Source of the DNA: Orientallactaga sibirica
Taxonomy: Eukaryota > Chordata > Mammalia > Rodentia > Dipodidae
DNA length: 64,000 nt
Reading direction: 5' to 3'
Assembly (NCBI GenBank): GCA_036365145.1
Contig: JAEOAD010002279.1
Coordinates: 3,033,001-3,097,000 of the forward strand
Below the pieces are notes generated by a model that was not told the origin of the DNA, made no database searches, and saw nothing but the letters and a program-made list of their open reading frames with translations. Shown here piece after piece: positions 1-10,838 of the stretch (positions are counted from its first letter, which is position 1; each line of letters opens with the position of its first letter). The position numbers were made by a program, and so were the translations under genes.

Positions 1-213
1 CGCTTTGCCTGCGGAGCCTAAGGACCCATGTTCGACTCTCCATATCCCACGTGAGCCAGACACACAAAGTGATGGAAGCCAGCAAGTTCGCACATGGGCA
101 CAAGGGGGTGCCTGCATCTGGAATTCGATTACAGTGGCTGGAGGCCCTTGCATGCCAGTTCTTTCTCTCTCTTTCTCACTGTCATAAAAATAAATAAACA
201 AATAAATAAATTA
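1..213 (+). mobile_element. tRNA-SINE subtype C, head cut by window edge
   Basis: The A-box end lies outside the window. The sequence enters at GCCTGCGGAGCC and continues with the subtype C body and a (AAATA)n tail. The B box is degenerate (GTTCGACTCTCC). Confidence 0.88.
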
Positions 214-372
214 TGGTTTGGGCATATGAATTGTCCCCCACAAACAAAGGCTCATGTGTTAAAGGTTTGTTTGCCAGCTGGTGGGTTTTATGGAAGTGAT
301 TAGATCATGAGGGGAATGTGTTAGTTCTCTAAAGAAACAGAACCCATAGCATGAATTAGATTAAAAAGGGAA
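214..372 (+). mobile_element. MaLR-like LTR fragment
   Basis: The order TGGTTTGGGCATATGAATTGTCCCCC, CTCATGTGTT, CCAGCTGGTGGG and GATTAGATCATGAGGGG follows the 5' part of mammalian MaLR LTRs (MST/ORR1 type). The far end around 318-372 is less certain. Family assignment is from memory. Confidence 0.5.
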
Positions 373-377
373 TTTAA

Positions 378-549
378 GGCCGGGTGTGGTGGCACAAGCC
401 TTTCATCCCAGCACTCAGGAGGCAGAGGTAGGAGGATCACTGTGAGTTCGAGGCCACCCTGAGAATACAGAGTGAATTCCAGGTCAGCCTGGGCTAGAGT
501 GAGACTATACTTTGAAAAAAAAAAACAAAAACAAAAACAAAATAAAACA
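378..549 (+). mobile_element. B1 SINE
   Basis: Complete 7SL-derived body from GCCGGGTGTGG to GTGAGACTATACTTTG, with an A-rich tail broken by C (AAAAACAAAA). Confidence 0.95.
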
Positions 550-589
550 GAAATTTTTTGGATACACACAGACATAAAGTTTGCATTTT

Positions 590-813
590 AATCTTTTTTT
601 TTTTTTAGTTTGAGACAGAGAGAGAGGGCGGGGGAGAGAGAGAGAAAGAGAAAGAGAGAGATTGGGCAAGCCAGGGCCTCTAGCCACTACAAACAAACTC
701 CAGACGCATGCGCCACGATGTGCATCTGGTTAACGTGGGACCTGGAGAATCAAACCTGGGTCCTTAGGACCTGCAGGGAAGTGCCTTGACCACTAAGCCA
801 TCTCTCCAAGTGC
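590..813 (-). mobile_element. tRNA-SINE subtype A
   Basis: Minus-strand copy with a T-rich start (tail) and a (GA)n segment. It ends in CTAAGCCATCTCTCCAAG, so the last few head bases are mutated. Confidence 0.9.
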
Positions 814-1085
814 AGCTCAGAAGCATTAGGAGCTGCCTCCTTGCCATTGGCTATTGCCAGCACATTTATCCACACAACTCTTTTTAACTCACTAACTCCA
901 CATTCCCTCCTCCCTCAGCCCCTTGTCTTCTACCGTTTGATCTTTTGAAAATATTCTCATTAGGGTTTTCCCATTTCTTTCAGGTTTCTGTGTATCTCCT
1001 TTAACTCTGAGCAAATTTTAAACCTTTTAAATTCTTTGTCAAGTAAGCTTAACCCTTGTGTTTCTTTGGGTCTATTCCTTATGGA
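814..1085. other. Unique AT-rich DNA
   Basis: No repeat, open frame or motif recognised. Confidence 0.5.
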
Positions 1086-1362
1086 TTTTTTTTTTTTTTT
1101 TTTTACTTTGAAAAGATCTTTTTTTTTTTTGAGAGAGAGAGAGACACAGAAAGAGAGAGAGAGACAGAGACAGAGAATGGGTGCGCCAGCAGCCTCTCAG
1201 CCATTGTGAGCAACTCCAGACATATGCGCCCCCTTGTGGTCAAGTGGGGCATTGCGCCCTTGAGTCACTGCATCTGGCTAAACGTGGGACCTGGAAGATT
1301 GGAACCAGTGTTCTTAGGCTTAGCAGGCAGGCGCCTAAAACACTAAGCCATCTCTCCAGCCC
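1086..1362 (-). mobile_element. tRNA-SINE subtype B
   Basis: Minus-strand B body (CCCCCTTGTGGTCAAGTGGGGCATTGCGCC and GCTAAACGTGGGACC), preceded by a long T tract and ending CCATCTCTCCAGCCC. Confidence 0.92.
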
Positions 1363-1379
1363 TAAAAATTTTAACATTT

Positions 1380-1582
1380 TTATGTGTGAGGGAGAGAAAG
1401 AGAGAGAGAGTGAGAGAATTTGTGCTCCAGGGCCTCCAGCCACTGCAATCAAACTCCAGACGTGTGTGTGTCACCTCATGTGCATGTACAACCTTGCACT
1501 TGTGTCACCTTGTGGGATCTGGGGAGTTGAACATGGATGCTTTGTAGGCAAGCTCCTTAACCCCTAGGCTGTCTCTCCTGCC
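1380..1582 (-). mobile_element. tRNA-SINE subtype C, diverged
   Basis: Directly abuts the preceding SINE. The B-box side reads GGGGAGTTGAACATGG. The ending GGCTGTCTCTCCTGCCC shows several mutations. Confidence 0.85.
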
Positions 1583-1616
1583 CTGAAAAGCTCTTTGGAT
1601 AAAAATTAAGTGTTTG

Positions 1617-1774
1617 GCCGGGCGTGGTGTTGCACGCCTTTAATCCCAGCACTCGGGAGGCAGAAGTGGGAGGATCGCTGTGAGTTCGAGGCCACCCTGA
1701 GACTACAGAGTGAATTTCAGGTCAGCCTGGGCTAGAGGGAGACCCTACCTCGAAAAACAAAAAAAAAAAAAAAA
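1617..1774 (+). mobile_element. B1 SINE with TSD
   Basis: Full-length B1 with a long A tail. TSDs AATTAAGTGTTTG (ending at 1616) and AATTGAGTGTTTG (ending at 1790) differ by one base. Confidence 0.97.
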
Positions 1775-1949
1775 AAAAATTGAGTGTTTGGAGGAAAAGG
1801 GCCACTTTTCTCTCCCGGCAAGGCCAGTGTAAGGAACTTTAGTCTTTTCTGAACCTTTCTGAGCACGCACTGTCCTTGCATTCTGAATATGTGTCTCTCC
1901 TGCTAACTTCCTCAGAACCACCACTACATTTAAATATCTGAGTTTCTGT

Positions 1950-2167
1950 GCTGGAGAGACGGTTTAGCGGCTAAAGCATTTGGCTACAAAGCCAAAGGAC
2001 CCAGGTTTGATTCCCCAGGACCCACGTTAGCCACATGCACAAGGAGGCATATGCATCTGGAGTTCTTTTGCACTGGCCGGAGGCCCTGGCGTGCCCATTC
2101 TCACTCTACCTCTCTCTCTCTTTCCCTCTGTCTCAAATAAATAAATAAAAATAAAATCTTTAAAAAT
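1950..2167 (+). mobile_element. tRNA-SINE subtype A with TSD
   Basis: Complete copy ending (AAATA)n then AAAATCTTT. Flanked by ATATCTGAGTTTCT on the left and ATATCTGAATTTCT on the right. Confidence 0.95.
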
Positions 2168-2181
2168 ATATCTGAATTTCT

Positions 2182-2805
2182 TTAACGTTTCCCTTCTTCT
2201 TCTTGGAGGGAAACATAACTGTGACCCGAAATCTCAATAATATATACAAAACAAATTTCTGTTCTTCTGTCTGCAACCCCTTGTGTCTTCCCCCCACACC
2301 CCCCACCCTGCCACCCCGCCACCCCGCCACCCCAGCACCTACAGGGCTATAGCAGCCCGCGCCCTGCTTACTGACTTCCAAAGTACTGCCAAGACAGGCC
2401 ACAATTCGCATTGGATCTTCCAGTCACGTGAGACACAAAATAGAAAAGAGTCCCCCTGGCGCCTCCCCGAGATAAGCCAGAAGGTTCCAAATAAGTTTGA
2501 GTCTTGTTCTTTCTGTCCCATGAAAGGTCCTGGGGACGGACTGGCTTCCCTCTGCCTGCACCACACGCTAGGCACAGGATGAAGCAAGGGTGAGCAACCC
2601 AGCTCAAATTGTCTGACCAAATTACTGTGGCTTTTCTTGGTTGAACGTTTGCATCCTTGCTGCAATTCCTTAACGGCTCTCGAAAGCTCCCACAAAGCCA
2701 TTCAAGCCAGTCTGTTGTATATTTGGAGTTTCTATGGGGGAAATAAAGTCCTGGAACTTACGTGCCTACCATCTTACTGATGCAATAAGTCATGTGAAAG
2801 CGGCT
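2182..2805. other. Unique DNA with a small C-rich tandem repeat
   Basis: At 2290-2336 a CCACCCCG-like 8-mer is repeated about five times. The overlapping open frames on both strands (up to 120 aa) have no recognisable domain. No gene is called. Confidence 0.5.
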
Positions 2806-3006
2806 TTTTAATTTATATTTTATTTATTTATTTATGAGAGGCAGAGAAAGAGAGAATGGGCATGCCAGGACCTCCAGCCAGTGCAAATGAACTCCAGACA
2901 CATGCACCCCCTTGAGCATCTGGCTTACATGGGTCCTGGGGAAGCAAACCAGGGTCCTTTGGCTTTGCAGGCAAATGCTTTGACCACTAAGCCATCCCTC
3001 CAGCCC
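2806..3006 (-). mobile_element. tRNA-SINE subtype A
   Basis: (TTTA)n tail at left, and a head CTAAGCCATCCCTCCAGCCC at right. The B-box region is GGGGAAGCAAACCAGG. Confidence 0.93.
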
Positions 3007-3136
3007 GCTAGTAGCTTTTTGTCATAACTTTCTTTCTGCCCTTTAACACCCACAATAGTTCGGTGGATATATTTTGTGACGCTTTGTATGCCATTGTTGG
3101 AATGCTGACTAAAAATTGATCTGCCATCATTATTTT

Positions 3137-3341
3137 TTAATATATTTTATTTATTTATTTGAGAGAGAGAAAGAGGCAAAGAGAGGGAGAATGGGTGCAC
3201 CATGGCCTCCAGCCGCTGTCAACGATCTCCAGATGTATGTGCCCCCTTGTGCATCTGGCTAACGTGAGTCCTGGAGAATCAAACTGGGAGTCCTTTGGCT
3301 TTGCAGGCAAACGCCTTCACCGCTAAGCCATCTCTCCAGCC
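3137..3341 (-). mobile_element. tRNA-SINE subtype A with TSD
   Basis: Complete minus copy. TSD CTGCCATCATTATTTT (3121-3136) against CTGCCATCATGATTTT (3342-3357). Confidence 0.96.
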
Positions 3342-3357
3342 CTGCCATCATGATTTT

Positions 3358-4007
3358 AATGTGGAATGGAAAGAGAACGTTCCTCAAAGCTGAATGGGTT
3401 TGGACTATATCCTGTTCCAGCTAAAAATACAACTGGCAGAATTAATTCTGTCAGCCCTACAGAGGAGCAGATATATTGTAAAATTTTAAATGTTTATTTT
3501 TAGTCTTTGACAATTTATATATAAGCATGCAATGTATTTGGAACATGATCACCTCCCATTGAATACTTATTTTAACAGTGATAGAGATGGACGCTCTAAT
3601 TTACTTAAAAACATACAGGGGGATTTGTACCTGTACCATACATAGTGATTTCAACCCTTCATTCACCAGTTATTATGATTTTATTTTTTTCACTGCATAT
3701 TTCACTGAGCATGGAAGTTAGACATTCTGATTGGATTTAAAACAACCCAGATTCTTAGCATCGTTTATCTAGAAGGTGCTGGAGGTTCTTGGCTGTGTAG
3801 AAAGATACACGTGCATAGCAAATCAGTCTGATATGCATTTCAAGTGATTTTTTGTTGTTGTTGTTGTTGACATCATGTGTATAAATCTAAGATCATTTCT
3901 GCTCCTCTTTGGAAAAGTATCATGACCAAAAGAAATCACATTAACGTCTGAAAACGATTTAAAAGATCATTGGAGTTCTCACAACGGTCTCCAGCTGCCA
4001 AGTGTGA
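3358..4007. other. Unique AT-rich DNA
   Basis: Contains a short (GTT)5 run near 3850. Nothing else recognised. Confidence 0.5.
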
Positions 4008-4432
4008 GTTCCGTTCTGTGTTCACAGCATGTCATCCTGAAAGAGGACTTGTTCTTACATGCGTCAGCTCATCCATGCGCTCCCCCCATATACACATGCA
4101 CACACATGCACACACACATGGTTCCGTGTTCACAGCATGTCATCCTGAAAGAGGACTTGTTCTTACATGCGTCAGCTCATCCATGAGCTCCCCCCACATA
4201 CACATGCACACACATGCACACACATGCACACACACATGGTTCCGTGTTCACAGCATGTCACCCTGAAAGAGGACTTGTTCTTACATGCGTCAGCTCATCC
4301 ATGCGCTCCCCCCACATACACATGCACACACACATGGTTCCGTGTTCACAGCATGTCACCCTGAAAGAGGACTTGTTCTTACATGTGTCAGCTCATCCAT
4401 GCGCTCCCCCACACACACACACACACACGGTG
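4008..4432 (+). repeat. Minisatellite, four units of 96-118 bp with nested CA repeats
   Basis: Units start at 4008, 4121, 4239 and 4337 with GTTCCG. Each contains CACAGCATGTCA(T/C)CCTGAAAG, then CTCATCCATG(C/A)GCTCCCCC, then a run of ACACATGCAC blocks. Length differences come mostly from the number of those inner blocks. Open frames of 60-98 aa across it are repeat shadows. Confidence 0.95.
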
Positions 4433-4770
4433 AGTGTACCCAGTCTTTCTCCCTCTCAAACATTTCCAAAACGCTTTTCTAAAACCTAGCCTGTCACATC
4501 TCCCTCGATCGTTCTCCACCACACTGTCACCTTTTCATCTACTCCTGACTCACCTTCCAGTTCCTTCTTCTCTGGGCCCAGCACCACCTTCAAGCTGGAG
4601 CCAAATTAAGTTCTTTGTTTCCCATACAGTGCAGGACGAAACACAAGGACTCATGGGTAAGGGCCTGGTGAATTAGAAAACGCTACAAATGTCACGTAAT
4701 ATATCTTATATTTCACAGCGTTTGACTGTGGCAAGTTATCCATTCCAAGTCTTTTTTTAAAGTGCTGCAA
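4433..4770. other. Unique DNA
   Basis: Pyrimidine-rich at 4440-4600. No feature recognised. Confidence 0.45.
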
Positions 4771-5007
4771 GGGGCTGGAGAGATGGCTTAGTGGTTAAGG
4801 TGCCTGCCTGCTAAGCCTAAGAACCCCGGTTCCAATCTCCAGGTCCCATGTTTAGCCAGATGCAAAGTGACGCAAGGGCACAATGCCGCACTTGACCACA
4901 AGGGGGTGCACGCACCTGGATTTTGTTTGCAGCAGCTGAGAGGCTGCTGGTACACCCACCTCTGTCTTTCTCTCCCTCTCTCTGTCTCTTTCTGTGCCTC
5001 TCAAAAA
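4771..5007 (+). mobile_element. tRNA-SINE subtype B
   Basis: Complete B copy with a CTCTCAAAAAA tail, immediately followed by a minus-strand subtype A copy, so the two are tail to tail. Confidence 0.95.
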
Positions 5008-5220
5008 ATTATTTATTTATTTAATAGAGAGAAAGCAGCGAGAGAGAGAGAGAGAGAAGAGAGAGAGAGAATGGGCGTGCCAGGGTCTCCAGCCACTACA
5101 AACAAACTCCAGATGCATGTGGCCCCTTGTGCATCTGGCTAACGTGGGTCCTGGGGAATCAAACCAGGATCCTTTGGCTTTGCAGGCAAACGCCTTAACC
5201 ACTAAGCCATCTCTCCTGCC
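5008..5220 (-). mobile_element. tRNA-SINE subtype A, tail-to-tail partner
   Basis: (TTTA)n then (GA)n, then the full body to CCATCTCTCCTGCC. Confidence 0.95.
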
Positions 5221-5270
5221 CAAGAAGGGCAATCTTGAACCTATTCTTGCAGAAATATGACATCCATGTT

Positions 5271-5271
5271 G

Positions 5272-5304
<33 letters not shown>
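5271..5304 (+). repeat. (TTA)n microsatellite
   Basis: About eleven perfect ATT units. Confidence 0.97.
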
Positions 5305-5306
<2 letters not shown>

Positions 5307-5324
5307 TCTAAACCTTGCTGAAGT

Positions 5325-5430
5325 GGAGATTATCAAAATTACCTCTATTTTACTCAAGAAGTAATGGAGGCTCCCAGAGCTGGAATATTTACCCAAATAA
5401 TTAATTGGTAGAGCAGGAATTGAATTTAGG
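5325..5430 (+). mobile_element. MIR-like ancient SINE fragment
   Basis: Shows the MIR core-to-3' order in diverged form: GAAGTGGAGATTATC, CTCTATTTTACTCAAGAAG, TTTACCC, TTGGTAGAGCAGGAATTGAA. Confidence 0.65.
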
Positions 5431-5560
5431 GGTGTTCCAGGGCCTCCAGCCACTGCATGCACCACCATGTGCATCTGGCTTACTGGGACCTGGAGAATCA
5501 AACCGGGGTCCTTAGGCTTTGCGGGCATGCGCCTTAACTGCTAAGCCACCTCTCCAGCCC
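5431..5560 (-). mobile_element. tRNA-SINE subtype A, tail half missing
   Basis: Starts abruptly at GTTCCAGGGCCTCCAGCC inside the MIR fragment. The tail and (GA)n are absent. The head is complete. Confidence 0.9.
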
Positions 5561-7002
5561 CAACATTTCATCATTTTAAGAGGAAATCCTGAACATTGAC
5601 AATATGGCCTCTGCTCTTTGGAAGTCATTAAAGCATGCCTTTTCTTCCACACAGCAGCTCACGATTCCTCAGTGACAAAGGACCTCTGCCACAGGTCACC
5701 TAGTTTTCTCCAAGTCTTGAATAGGTGATGTCCCACGTAGAGGGGCAAAGGGACTTTGAGCTGGGAGGCACAGTGTTGGCGAGAAACCGGGAGACGGAAG
5801 AAGGCAGGACAACAACAGGAATATGCTCAGATGGGGTCTGCAACCAACAACCATCAGATGATAACTTCTTACAACACTGGCCCCTGACTTCTTCTGCTAA
5901 TCCTGTTTGCCCTTTGCAACTCTGGTGAGGACAGGCTGACGTTGCCTGTGTGCCTGCGCGTGCAAGGAACCACACACATATGCAGCTTGTTTGAGTCTCG
6001 CCTAAGTAGCTGACCCTCAGGCCTTCTGTTTGATCATGAGTTTTTACATTGTGCAGCAGCCCCACGTCCAGAAGGCTGTCGAAACTGCCCAGACAAGCGT
6101 GAGAAAAACAAGAGAGATGTTTGTCCTCGTGGGCCAATGTAGATGGCATGACAAGTATTGAAACCAGGTCCCAATCAAGGGGTCCACTCTCCAGGTCAGG
6201 TGATGAGATGCTAATACATGTGCTGCTGGCGTCCAAATAAACACAGGAGCTCAAACTGCTTCCTGGAAAGCCGAGACAGTTCTCTAAACGGCTGCTTTCC
6301 CTCACACATGCATGTGGAAGTGTGCGCTAACCTTCTCCCCCACCCACGCACCCCCAACACACACCTAAAAGAACTCAAGGTGCTGGTCAACCAGTTTTGC
6401 TTTTTGACCCTGTGGAGTCCAGAAACTATATAAGAAAGGCAGGCTCAGGGGTCTGTCATAGGTTTGGCACCATCTAACTCAAAGATCAACGCTGTGTGCT
6501 GCCCCCGAGCCCCACTTTTCTATCATTGCCAGTCCCCATTTATGCGGGTCACTAATGAGCTGTGTGGCCTTGGGCGAGGGGAATGGTGGAAACAGGAAGC
6601 AGCCTGCTTGGATGTGAAAATGTAACATTAGGGTTGGTGCAGGACCCTGGCCGACTCCTGTTCTGTTTACTTAGGTCCATGTCCAATGTCAAATAGTTAT
6701 AAGCTTATAGCTCCCCTGCTACTCTAATCCAGAAAACCGGGTTGCTTTTTAACCGAACCCTCTCTCCTAGCCAAGGGGAGGCCACGACATGTAGAATCAA
6801 GGCAGAATTAAGCAAGCTTGTATGCAGACGGGAGGCTGAGCTGGGAAACCCAGCCTGCAATTTCTCCCACCGTGGCTGGAAGGAGCCGCATCTTCAGCAT
6901 GGCTGACGGTGATTTTGTCCATCTGGTCATTTTGTTTAGGACTAAATGTGGAATGCAAAACTTGCTATTTCTGGTAGTGGGCGCAGGAATGGTGGAGAGA
7001 AA
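5561..7002. other. Long unique block
   Basis: The longest SINE-free stretch in the first 35 kb. A 201-codon minus-strand frame (6305 to 5700) is open but shows no domain, no Kozak-like start and no splice context. A 67-codon plus frame overlaps it. A TATA-like CTATATAAG lies at about 6427. I do not call a gene. Confidence 0.45.
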
Positions 7003-7018
7003 TTTAAAAAGTGATATA

Positions 7019-7226
7019 GGGCTGGAGAGATGACTTAGGGGTTAAGGTGCCTGCCTCCTAAGCCTAAGAACACTGGTTCCAATCTCCAGCAGTTCCAATC
7101 TCCAGGTCCCACGTTTAGCCAGATGCAAAGTGACCCAAGGGCGCAATGCCACACTTCACCACAAGGGGGCGCGCACATCTGGATTTCGTTCTCAGCAGCT
7201 GAGACACTGCTGGTGCGCCCATCTCT

Positions 7227-7269
<43 letters not shown>

Positions 7270-7311
7270 ACTCTCTCTGTGTCTCTCTCCAAAAAATAAT
7301 AAAAAATAAAA
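7019..7311 (+). mobile_element. tRNA-SINE subtype B-dup with TSD
   Basis: The segment GTTCCAATCTCCAG occurs twice in a row (about 7077-7106), duplicating the B-box region. A long (CT)n follows. TSD TTTAAAAAGTGATATA (7003-7018) against a near-identical TTTAAAAAAAGTGATAT (7312 onward). Confidence 0.96.
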
Positions 7312-7331
7312 GGTTTAAAAAAAGTGATATA

Positions 7332-7577
7332 TTTGTTCTTGAAAACTTTGGGTCTACTCATGGGGTGTTTGGGTGTTGTTGTGATCTCCTTCCTCCTCCC
7401 CAGAACCCACTGCCATGGGACTTAGTGAATATTGAATATGTCTCTCTCTGTGCCCATCACCTGAATGGTAACTGGCCTATCATGTGTGCTCAAGATCTGC
7501 TGAATTGAGTCAAGGTCCCCGGGGTTCTTGTGCTGCCTATGCTGGAGCCAGCACTTAGGGGCTTAATGAATGAATTT
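7332..7577. other. Unique DNA
   Basis: No feature recognised. It ends in a 20-nt A tract at 7578-7596. Confidence 0.4.
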
Positions 7578-7598
7578 AAAAAAAAAAAAAAAAAAATA

Positions 7599-7790
7599 AG
7601 GGTTGGAGGGATGGCTTAGCAATTAAGGCACTTGCCTGCAAAGCCAAAGGACCCAGGTTCGATTCCCCAGGGCCCACGTTAGCCAGATGCACAAACGGGT
7701 CTGCAGTTCAGTTTGCAGTGACTGGAGGCCCTGGTGCGCCCATTCTCTCTCTCCCTCTTTCTGTCAAATAAATAAAAAAAAATATTTTTA
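7599..7790 (+). mobile_element. tRNA-SINE subtype A
   Basis: Complete, with canonical B box GGTTCGATTCC. About ten bases of the GGCGCATGC region are lost (ACAAACGGGTCTGCAG). Confidence 0.94.
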
Positions 7791-7985
7791 ATGACTGCAC
7801 ACATTCATGAAGGCTGAAAGAGGCAAGGACGAGGATGTGGACAGAAGCAGAGCACACCTTTGATGCTGGAATAATACCATCTCACAGATCACCACTGTCA
7901 AGAAAAAGTGACGGGTCTCCCTAACCAACTGTCGAAGCTGGAGGGTCATAGGGTCAAGATTTCAATGCAAGAATAACAGGCTTCA

Positions 7986-8214
7986 GTGCCGGAGGGATGG
8001 CTTAGCGGTTAAGGTGCTTGCCTGTGAAGCCTAAGGACCCAGGTTCAATTCTCCAGGTCCCATATAAGCCAGATGCACAAGGGGGTGAATGTGTCTGGAG
8101 TTCGTTTGCAGTGGCTGCAGGCCTTGGCCTGCCCATTCTCTCTCTCTTTCTTTCTCTCTCTGTGCCTTTTTGTCTCTGTCAAATAAAATAATTTTTAAAA
8201 CTTTGAAAGAAAAA
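7986..8214 (+). mobile_element. tRNA-SINE subtype A with TSD
   Basis: Complete copy. TSD GAATAACAGGCTTCA (7971-7985) and AGAGTAGCAGGCTTCA (8215-8230). Confidence 0.95.
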
Positions 8215-8389
8215 AGAGTAGCAGGCTTCAAATGTCGTGACCTTGACTTTTCCTAAGGTTGCATCATCAGTTTAAAGGTGTCCCCAATAACTAACCTGAC
8301 AGTGATTCAGTTGCTCCCGGCATCCACTTTGGAAAACTTTTCAGCCAGAGACAGAGTTGAAAAATTCTTCTACTAAGGATCATTTTCTA

Positions 8390-8600
8390 AAAAAAAAAAA
8401 AATCATTTATTTGTATGAGTGAGAGAAAGAGAATTGACACATCAGGACCTCCAGCCACTGTAATCAAACTCCAGACGCTTACGCCACCTTGTGCGTATGC
8501 ATGGCCTTGTGCTGCTGGCTTACGTGGGATCTGGAGAGTCGAGCCTGGGTCCTGAGGCTTCTCAGGCAAGCGCCTTAATCACTAAGCCATGTCCATAGCC
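8390..8600 (-). mobile_element. tRNA-SINE subtype C with perfect TSD
   Basis: Flanked by identical 17-nt CTAAGGATCATTTTCTA at 8373-8389 and 8601-8617. The head has mutated to CATGTCCATAGCC. Confidence 0.96.
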
Positions 8601-8617
8601 CTAAGGATCATTTTCTA

Positions 8618-9352
8618 ATATAAAGGTGCAATTCACAGAATTCTGTGCTCTTCCCACTGTGCTATGGCTGTAAGAGGGTTAAAACACCATGAGGTCCATG
8701 CTGTGCCCCTAAATAATTGCCCCAGAATGGCCCCCTCCTTATAAATATCGGGTGCAGCAATTACTAGGGTTCAAGGATATAGCCTTACTCTATCCAGAGC
8801 CCAGCGACAACAGAGCTATTTTCTGTAAAAGTACACATGATCCCTTTATACCCGCTCTGTGACCCAAGCAGACAGACCATTCACAATGTCAAATTCATGG
8901 CCCCCTCACAGTGACCTCTGAGAAGCCTGACCGGCGTATGTTGCTCCTGGTGAGCGCATAGACTCTTAGCATAACTCCAACCTACAAGGTCTTTCTTTCT
9001 AAGACCCTGATTTCAGCGTATGCCGCTGCCAGCCACAGCAGCCTCATGAACGATCCCAGGATAGCCAAAAAATATAATGGGTTGCTGGAAAGCTTAGATT
9101 GAGGCCATCTGGAAAAAGTTTGGAGCCAGGACCCACCTGTGATGCATTAGGGCCACAACCCCAGACTGGCTCAGTAGAGAGAAGCTGCTGGGGAGGGGGG
9201 GGCATGCTAATGGAAGAACCTGGGGGAGTGTAATTAGAGAAGGTGACTCTGGAGCTCCGAGCTTGCCAGGATCTGTGCGCCTCCTGAGAGTGTGCAGGCA
9301 AGCTGTCCGCCGCAAGCTGAAATTTTCCACATCGCTGGACAAGAAAATGGCT
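8618..9352. other. Unique DNA
   Basis: A G8 run sits at about 9193-9200. No gene or repeat recognised. Confidence 0.45.
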
Positions 9353-9353
9353 A

Positions 9354-9409
<56 letters not shown>
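9353..9409 (+). repeat. (AC)n(AG)n compound microsatellite
   Basis: About nine AC units run directly into about nineteen AG units. Confidence 0.97.
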
Positions 9410-9412
<3 letters not shown>

Positions 9413-9503
9413 TTTGTATCTTCCCAGACACCTCCAACGATTAAACACACTGTCGGGTGAAAGATGGCAGTCTGGCTTGTTGAACCTGAGATCAAGCAGG
9501 CTG

Positions 9504-9729
9504 TTTTTTTTTTTTTTTTTAATATTTTTATTTATTTATTTTGGAGAGAGAGGAGAGAAAGAAGCAGAGAGAGAGAGAATGGGTGCACCAGGGCCTCCAG
9601 CCACTGCAGATGAACTCCAGACACATGCGCCACCTTGTGCATCTGGCTTACGTGGGTCCTGGGGAATCAAACCTGGGTCCTTTGGCTTTGTAGGCAAATA
9701 GCTTAACCACTAAGCCATCTCCCCAGCCC
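9504..9729 (-). mobile_element. tRNA-SINE subtype A
   Basis: T19 tail, complete body and head CCATCTCCCCAGCCCC. A short flanking CAGGCTG occurs on both sides (9497 and 9730), a possible 7-nt TSD. Confidence 0.94.
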
Positions 9730-9736
9730 CAGGCTG

Positions 9737-10511
9737 AGTTTTAGTATAGTATAGTTTTATATATATATATAGTTTTAGTATAGTTTCTCTTTCTCTCCCC
9801 ACTTCTCTCCTCTCCTCTCTTCTCCTTAACTCTCCCCTTCCCTCCCTCTAGTTTAGTTCCCACCCTTCCCTCTCTCCCTTCCCCATGGAGCTTATAAACT
9901 AGACGATAATAACCACTATCTTTATCCACTCTGGCTGCTAGAACAACTCGCATGAACTGGGTGTCTCCATCAGCGTAAAAGTCCTCACAGTTCCAGGCAG
10001 ATCTCAAACTCCAGGCAACCTGCCTGCCTCGGTCACAAGCAGTGGGCTTAAGGCTTGAACCACCATTTTTGGCTAGGGTTAATGTTGTCATAAGAAGAAG
10101 ATGGGGACCAGAACTCACTTGTTCTCCACTATGTGAGGACACAATGAGATGATAGTCATCCACTGGCAAATGAGGAAGACACCCTTAGGAAATGAAATTG
10201 CCATTGCCTTGGAGGCCCAGCTTCCAGAACTGTGCATGGGGAAGGGAGAGACGCTATTTCAAACAAACTAAACAACAATAACCCCCCCACACACTAGTGC
10301 CCTCGTACCCCCACCTTCATGACCTCATCAGCTAAAGGCCCTACCTCCGATTATCAGGTCTCAACAGAAGAATTTATGGGAGAGGGAGGAAATAAGAATT
10401 CAGTCTATGGTAACTAACTTATGAAAACTTACGATGTCAATTCAACCAACTAGTGCTGATCTTCTGAGTCATCCAGAAGGATGTTATTTTATAATGAAGA
10501 ACATTAAAGCC
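9737..10511. other. Unique DNA with TA-rich and pyrimidine-rich start
   Basis: At 9744-9785 an AGTATAGT/TATATA motif is repeated, followed by a CT-rich tract to about 9880. A 142-codon minus frame here has no recognisable domain. Confidence 0.4.
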
Positions 10512-10665
10512 GGGGCTTGGAGAGATGGCTTAGCGGTTAAGGCTCATGTCTGCAAAGCCTGAGGACCCCAGTTCAATTCTCTGGTTTCCACGTAAGCCAG
10601 ATGCACATGGTGGCGCATGCGTCTGGAGTTGGTTTGCAGTGGCTGGCGACCTGGCATGCCCATTC

Positions 10666-10712
<47 letters not shown>

Positions 10713-10778
10713 ATTTTCTTTCTTTCTCATTCTCTCTCTCCCTCCTTCTGTGTCTCTAATAAATAAATAATAAAAAGA
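10512..10778 (+). mobile_element. tRNA-SINE subtype A with internal TATC expansion
   Basis: Body is complete. The CT-rich part before the tail contains a (TATC)n run at about 10670-10711. AAGAACA-like sequence occurs on both sides. Confidence 0.93.
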
Positions 10779-10791
10779 ACACTCAAGTCAA

Positions 10792-10804
10792 ACCATGTGT
10801 GATG

Positions 10805-10838
<34 letters not shown>

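Noticed and set aside
4008..4432. CRISPR-like array (regular repeat spacing)
   Set aside because: The spacers are themselves CA-rich repeats, not unique sequence, and the genome is mammalian. It is a minisatellite.
5700..6305. 201-codon minus-strand frame in unique DNA
   Set aside because: No domain, no splice or promoter context, and a competing plus-strand frame. Kept as unique sequence only.
6424..6436. TATA-like CTATATAAG as a promoter
   Set aside because: A single short motif with no other promoter element or coding sequence downstream.
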